Of a stretch of 7,369 bases of DNA, positions 4,294-7,369 are shown one piece after another (the first letter of the stretch is position 1; each line of letters opens with the position of its first letter). This DNA is from Planctomycetaceae bacterium (GTDB lineage: Bacteria > Planctomycetota > Planctomycetia > Pirellulales > Thermoguttaceae). The DNA lies in assembly GCA_009783865.1 (NCBI GenBank), contig WRCR01000196.1, positions 1 through 7,369 of the forward strand, written 5' to 3'. Below the pieces are notes generated by a model. The model was given only the letters and a program-made list of their open reading frames with translations. It did not search any database and was not told the DNA's origin. A program made the position numbers and the translations under genes.

Positions 4294-5814
4294 ATGAGCC
4301 GCTCGTGCAAGGGAACGGAGTCCGTTTCCCTAAAGAAGACCTTAAAGTTTGTCTGCAAAAATCTTCAATGCTCTTTCGGTACCGACATTAAAGCCGGTTC
4401 CTGCACCACTGATGCCGAAAACGTCCGGCGCGGCGATGTGTATTTCGCTGTGCTGCCGCCGCTTGAAGATGAAGCCGCCGCTGACACCGAACTGACAGAA
4501 CGGGTCGGCTTGGCAATTCATCACGGCTGCTGTGCCGTTGTTGCTGACCGACCGGTTATCGGAACGGAAACAGTGCCGTATTACATCATGCCGAATGTTG
4601 CGGAAGGATATGCCTGTTTGTGTCAGGCACTTTACGATTATCCGGCGAAGTCGTTAAAGATGTTCGGCATCACCGGTACAAGCGGTAAAACCTCGACTTC
4701 ATATCTTCTGTCGGGTATTCTTGCCGAAGGCGGTTATCAAACCGGTTTAATCGGTTCACTCGGCGTGTTCGACGGCATTGAATATCACGGCGTTCCCGAA
4801 GAATTAACACCGGAGTTGCTGGCGTTTTATCTCGACAGAATGATTTCCAACGGCTGTACCAGTGCCATTGTTGAGGTATCAAGCAAGATGCTGACCGAAG
4901 GAACTCTCGGCGGAATCAAATTCGATGCTGTTTGCCTTACCAACATTCGCCGTGACCACATTGATTATCATCAAACGGTTGAGTCATATCGGAAGAGCAA
5001 GTTAGCAATTTTCAAGTATGCCAAGAAAAAAGCCCTTGCCGTCTGCAACATTGATGACCGCATTACCGAAGCGGTTGTACCGCTGATTGATTTACCGATT
5101 CTTTCTGTTGGAATGAGACAGCAGGCGGAAATCCAGGCGGCAACTGTGGAACGCTTTGCCGGTGAACAGACGTTTATTATTTCCGCCGGAACGGAAGCAG
5201 TGCCGTGCTGCACCAGAATTGTCGGCGATGAGCATATCTATAATTCGCTGGTGGCGGCGGCGTTGGGAATCGGATTGGAAATCGACATCAAGACCGTTGC
5301 CCGCGGCATTGGACGGGTTGAAAGCATACCGGGCAGAATGGAACGGATTGAATGCGGACAGAACTTCAATGTGTTCATTGATTCGGCAAGGACGACTGAC
5401 TCGGTTTCCGGCGCATTGAAAACGGCAAGGGAAGTCACGGAAGGACAACTGATTTGTGTTTTCGGTGCGGCTTCTTATCATGAAGAGGCAAAGCGGCAGG
5501 TGTTCGCTAAGTCACTGGAATCATTGAGTGATACTATAGTATTGACGGCGGCAGCAGCGCAGATGGATTCTTCTTCGGCGGATGCGGTTTGCGGCATCGG
5601 CAAAAGATTTTCTTCGCCGGAAGAGGTTAACATCATGCCGGACAGAGCGGAAGCGATAGCGTGGGCGTTATCCGCTGCGAAAGAAGGCGATACGGTTTTG
5701 ATTTTCGGAAAAGGCACGCCGGAAAGGGTAGAGGAAACAACCGGCAAGGAACCGTTTTGTGACCGTTATTTCACGAAGCAATGGCTTTATGAGAATCAAT
5801 CGTGTGCGGTGTGA
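4294..5814 (+). CDS. MurE-like Mur ligase with diverged acceptor site
   Basis: The 506-residue protein has the three Mur ligase domains. MurE enzymes add the third amino acid (diaminopimelate or lysine) to UDP-MurNAc-L-Ala-D-Glu in the cytoplasm, using ATP. The N-terminal UDP-binding part includes RRGDVYFAV (45-53). The ATP site is GTSGKTS (128-134), with serine instead of the usual asparagine. Expected catalytic residues remain: E194 in VEVSS, H222 in RRDHIDYH and K236 (SYRKSK), the likely carbamylated lysine. The C-terminal domain keeps PGRMERI (346-352), RAEAIAWAL (451-459) and DTVLIFGKG (466-474). Three normally conserved blocks are altered. YAHTPD reads SARTTD (364-369), the GGDRD-type loop is AASYHEEAKR (392-401), and the DNPR acceptor motif is missing, with TAAAAQMD (418-425) in its place. 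The length is normal and the frame intact. This suggests a paralogue with another substrate or reduced activity. A strong promoter and AGGAGG precede it. Confidence 0.88.
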   Translation: MSRSCKGTESVSLKKTLKFVCKNLQCSFGTDIKAGSCTTDAENVRRGDVYFAVLPPLEDEAAADTELTERVGLAIHHGCCAVVADRPVIGTETVPYYIMPNVAEGYACLCQALYDYPAKSLKMFGITGTSGKTSTSYLLSGILAEGGYQTGLIGSLGVFDGIEYHGVPEELTPELLAFYLDRMISNGCTSAIVEVSSKMLTEGTLGGIKFDAVCLTNIRRDHIDYHQTVESYRKSKLAIFKYAKKKALAVCNIDDRITEAVVPLIDLPILSVGMRQQAEIQAATVERFAGEQTFIISAGTEAVPCCTRIVGDEHIYNSLVAAALGIGLEIDIKTVARGIGRVESIPGRMERIECGQNFNVFIDSARTTDSVSGALKTAREVTEGQLICVFGAASYHEEAKRQVFAKSLESLSDTIVLTAAAAQMDSSSADAVCGIGKRFSSPEEVNIMPDRAEAIAWALSAAKEGDTVLIFGKGTPERVEETTGKEPFCDRYFTKQWLYENQSCAV

Positions 5815-5891
5815 AAATTTTTCTACCGTCTGTTGTCAAGCAAGAACTATGCTGCAAAAACCCGGATTCAAGCAACTTTTCATAGCGGGGA

Positions 5892-5919
5892 TTGAATTGA
5901 AACCGTTATAGTGTATAAT
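5892..5919 (+). promoter_or_regulatory. Predicted promoter of tRNA-Lys
   Basis: TTGAAT (5892-5897) and a perfect TATAAT (5914-5919) are spaced by 16 bp. Transcription should start near 5926, 34 bases before the mature tRNA. The gap after the MurE-like gene (5815-5891) shows no clear terminator, only the short direct repeat TCAAGCAA at 5836 and 5868. Confidence 0.6.
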
Positions 5920-5959
5920 CGTCGATGGTACTTGACTTTTTATATGAAGGTTGGTATAT

Positions 5960-6032
5960 GCTCCTGTAGCTCAATTGGCAGAGCAACGGACTCTTAATCC
6001 GTAGGTTCTCGGTTCGATTCCGAGCGGGAGCA
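5960..6032 (+). tRNA. tRNA-Lys (anticodon CUU)
   Basis: The 73-base sequence folds as a complete cloverleaf. The acceptor arms are GCTCCTG (5960-5966) and CGGGAGC (6025-6031), with one G-U pair. The D stem is GCTC/GAGC. The anticodon stem ACGGA/TCCGT encloses loop CTCTTAA (5991-5997), so the anticodon is CTT at 5993-5995, reading lysine AAG codons. The T arm is CTCGG-TTCGATT-CCGAG (6008-6024) and the discriminator is A6032. CCA is not encoded (GTT follows), so it must be added by the CCA enzyme. The 3' half of a tRNA gene is a classical attachment site for tyrosine integrases, and one lies 337 bases downstream. No second copy of the tRNA 3' end is seen within the window. Confidence 0.97.
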
Positions 6033-6036
6033 GTTT

Positions 6037-6059
6037 AAGTCCTTGAAAACAAAGGACTT
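6037..6059. repeat. Inverted repeat directly after tRNA-Lys
   Basis: AAGTCCTT (6037-6044) and AAGGACTT (6052-6059) form a perfect 8-bp stem with a 7-base loop, starting 4 bases after the tRNA. No T tract follows on the plus strand, so it is only a weak terminator candidate. It may serve in 3' processing of the tRNA precursor, or be an integrase arm or core site if an element begins here. Confidence 0.45.
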
Positions 6060-6328
6060 GCGGCGACTGACGTTTCGGCGAAGTATGTAAAACATCTTCT
6101 GTAGGACGAAATTTTGCCGAACATTCTTACCAATTTTTCAGCGTTCTTCATAGCAAACATCTTTGCGGCGGTTTGGTAGTACGAAGTTTTCGGGACAAAA
6201 ACGATGTCAAAACGACTGGCAATCTGCACAAAAAACCGTCGAAATTCTGCACGATTTGCGCCGTGTTGCTGCCTTTCAGAACCTACGGAGTTGTGTTCGC
6301 CTACAGCAAATCGCCGGTGGGTTGCGAC
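6060..6328. other. Stretch between tRNA-Lys and the integrase terminator, no confident gene
   Basis: I see no gene I can support here. A minus-strand frame is open from 6337 down to its stop at 6035, about 100 codons. Its candidate starts are GTG (6227-6229) and ATG (6158-6160 or 6149-6151). None has a Shine-Dalgarno, and the product (SRFDIVFVPKTSYYQTAAKMF and on) is not familiar. It lies after the integrase terminator and could be a decayed gene of an integrated element or chance. Plus-strand frames here run on as shadows of the integrase. Confidence 0.4.
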
Positions 6329-6359
6329 AAAAAAGGTTCACCGCCAAAGGCGATGAACC
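6329..6359 (-). terminator. Intrinsic terminator of the integrase gene
   Basis: On the minus strand GGTTCATCGCC (6359-6349), a TTT loop and GGCGGTGAACC (6345-6335) form an 11-bp stem with one A-C mismatch. A run of six T follows at once (6334-6329). It begins 10 bases after the integrase stop. This is a textbook Rho-independent terminator. Confidence 0.9.
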
Positions 6360-6369
6360 GTTGCAAGGA

Positions 6370-7369
6370 TTACCAATCCGGCAGCGAGTTGATAGCGTCA
6401 ATCTGCTCCTGCTGGTCAATGTGGGTGTAAATGTTCATTGTCAGCGAAATGTCCGAGTGTCGGGCGAGGGATTGCGCCGTCTTGGGCGAGACCTTTGCCC
6501 TGCCGAGATTCGTAATGAAGGTATGCCGCAGACAGTGGAAGTCAGCGAACAGTCCTTTCTTGTTCAGATATTGCAGGAAGTCCGATTCGAGTCGTTGTTT
6601 TTCTTCGTCCGGTGTTTCGGATTCGGCAGCCCAGAATGTCTTCGCGGCGGTAAGGTCGAAGCACACCATTTTCGATGTTTTGCGTTCAACTCCGCCGCAG
6701 CGATGTGAAATTGGAAAGAGCAATTCATTTACCTGCGGATTTTTCATAGCAAGCCAATCTTTCAGTTTCTGCACAATCGAAGAGTGCAACGGAATAATAT
6801 CCTGCCTGCGGTGTTTGGAATAACACGCATCAACTGTGACCGTTGCACATTTTTCATTATCGAAGTTGAAACTCTCTTTCGTTAAACTTCCGAGTTCACC
6901 TTTTCGCAAGCCGGTAAAACTTGCGATGAGATATAGAATTGCACGGTCAATACCCAAGATTCCTTCTATCGGCGGCCCCGTCTCGGCGGTATTTATCAGA
7001 AGTTGAAATTCTTCCGGAGTTAATGCTCTTCTGTCGTGTCGGCGGTCAATTCTATTGTTGAGAAGTTTCAGCGATTGCACCGGATTTTCCAAGAGCCGTT
7101 TGTTAAGATACAGCCAGCGGCAAAACGATTTGATTGCCCGAAGATAGTGGTTGCCTGTTTCAATACTGCAACCGTGTTCTTCCCGCAGCGATACCAGAAA
7201 CTGTTCCACGTCGTTTGCCCGAATCTGCGAAGGGCTTTTCCACCGGCAGAATTCAACACAGCGCAGAATTTTTGCTTCAGTGTCGTTTATGTATCTCGAC
7301 GTGTTATTGCGGGACTTCAAACTCTTCACAAAACCGTCGAGATGTCCCGCAATTGGTTTTTTCATTTCA
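6370..7369 (-). CDS. Tyrosine recombinase/integrase, probably 5' truncated by the window edge
   Basis: The protein cuts and rejoins DNA at specific sites through a phosphotyrosine link, as phage and island integrases do. At least 331 residues are visible. An N-terminal SAM-like core-binding domain (about 5-105) contains GNHYLRAIKSFCRWL (71-85). The catalytic domain (about 114-320) has the full residue set: R154 (TGLRKGEL), K184 (YSKHRRQD), H277 and R280 (HCLRHTF), H303 (ARHSDIS) and nucleophile Y313 (NIYTH). It should be active. The first methionine in the window is at 7365, but the frame is open to the edge with no Shine-Dalgarno visible. Related planctomycete integrases, as I remember them, carry an extra N-terminal segment before the MKKPIAGHL-like stretch, so the true start is probably outside. 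The C-terminus points towards tRNA-Lys, 337 bases away, and an intrinsic terminator follows the stop. The element it serves should extend to the right. Confidence 0.92.
   Translation of the reverse strand, partial: EMKKPIAGHLDGFVKSLKSRNNTSRYINDTEAKILRCVEFCRWKSPSQIRANDVEQFLVSLREEHGCSIETGNHYLRAIKSFCRWLYLNKRLLENPVQSLKLLNNRIDRRHDRRALTPEEFQLLINTAETGPPIEGILGIDRAILYLIASFTGLRKGELGSLTKESFNFDNEKCATVTVDACYSKHRRQDIIPLHSSIVQKLKDWLAMKNPQVNELLFPISHRCGGVERKTSKMVCFDLTAAKTFWAAESETPDEEKQRLESDFLQYLNKKGLFADFHCLRHTFITNLGRAKVSPKTAQSLARHSDISLTMNIYTHIDQQEQIDAINSLPDW

Noticed and set aside
4290..4391. Short leader-peptide frame of 33 codons starting at ATG 4290
   Set aside because: The AGGAGG ends only 1 base before this ATG, too close for efficient initiation. 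The same site is well spaced for 4294.
5932..5960. Second promoter TTGACT-17-TATATG just before the tRNA
   Set aside because: It would start transcription inside the tRNA near 5967, so it cannot make a functional tRNA.
6163..6708. Plus-strand 181-codon frame running into the integrase region
   Set aside because: Most of it is antisense to the catalytic domain of the integrase. There is no Shine-Dalgarno and no recognisable motif.

Overview
The window looks like a chromosomal segment of a planctomycete (Planctomycetota, probably a Pirellulales-like lineage). This is inferred from remembered family resemblance, not from a search. The clues are a MurE-type ligase with planctomycete-like wording, a secreted Cys/Val-Pro-rich protein of the kind seen in planctomycete envelopes, a lipoprotein resembling conserved uncharacterised planctomycete proteins, and a tyrosine integrase of a familiar planctomycete type. 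Shine-Dalgarno sites are strong before some genes and absent before others.

Layout. Positions 1-202 hold the C-terminal end of an EcoRI-family adenine methyltransferase (+), cut by the window edge. It converges on a minus-strand chemotaxis pair, cheB (857-1948) then cheD (252-761). Both gene products keep all catalytic residues and both modify methyl-accepting chemoreceptors. Positions 1949-2278 are an AT-rich divergent promoter region with good sigma70-like promoters in both directions. The plus-strand one drives a secreted 156-residue protein with 19 cysteines (2279-2749). A bidirectional hairpin terminator (2834-2869) lies between it and a convergent lipoprotein gene (2922-3479, -). Positions 3480-3774 contain the lipoprotein leader and two perfect 32-bp tandem repeats that end in an 8-bp REP-like hairpin. 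That hairpin abuts the stop codon of a small charged protein (3775-4044, -).

Positions 4045-4293 form a second divergent promoter region. It reads left to the small gene and right to a MurE-like Mur ligase (4294-5814). The ligase keeps its ATP-binding and catalytic core but has lost the usual amino-acid-acceptor motifs, so it is probably a diverged MurE paralogue. A tRNA-Lys(CUU) gene (5960-6032) with its own promoter follows. After it come 337 bases without a confident gene and a minus-strand tyrosine recombinase (6370 to the right edge) with a textbook intrinsic terminator. A tRNA gene next to an integrase suggests the left end of an integrated element that continues beyond the window.

Apart from cheB-cheD, the genes look like single transcription units and do not form one visible pathway. 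The best leads are the MurE paralogue, the Cys-rich secreted protein, the tandem repeat and the tRNA/integrase junction. I do not see a complete new multi-gene system here.
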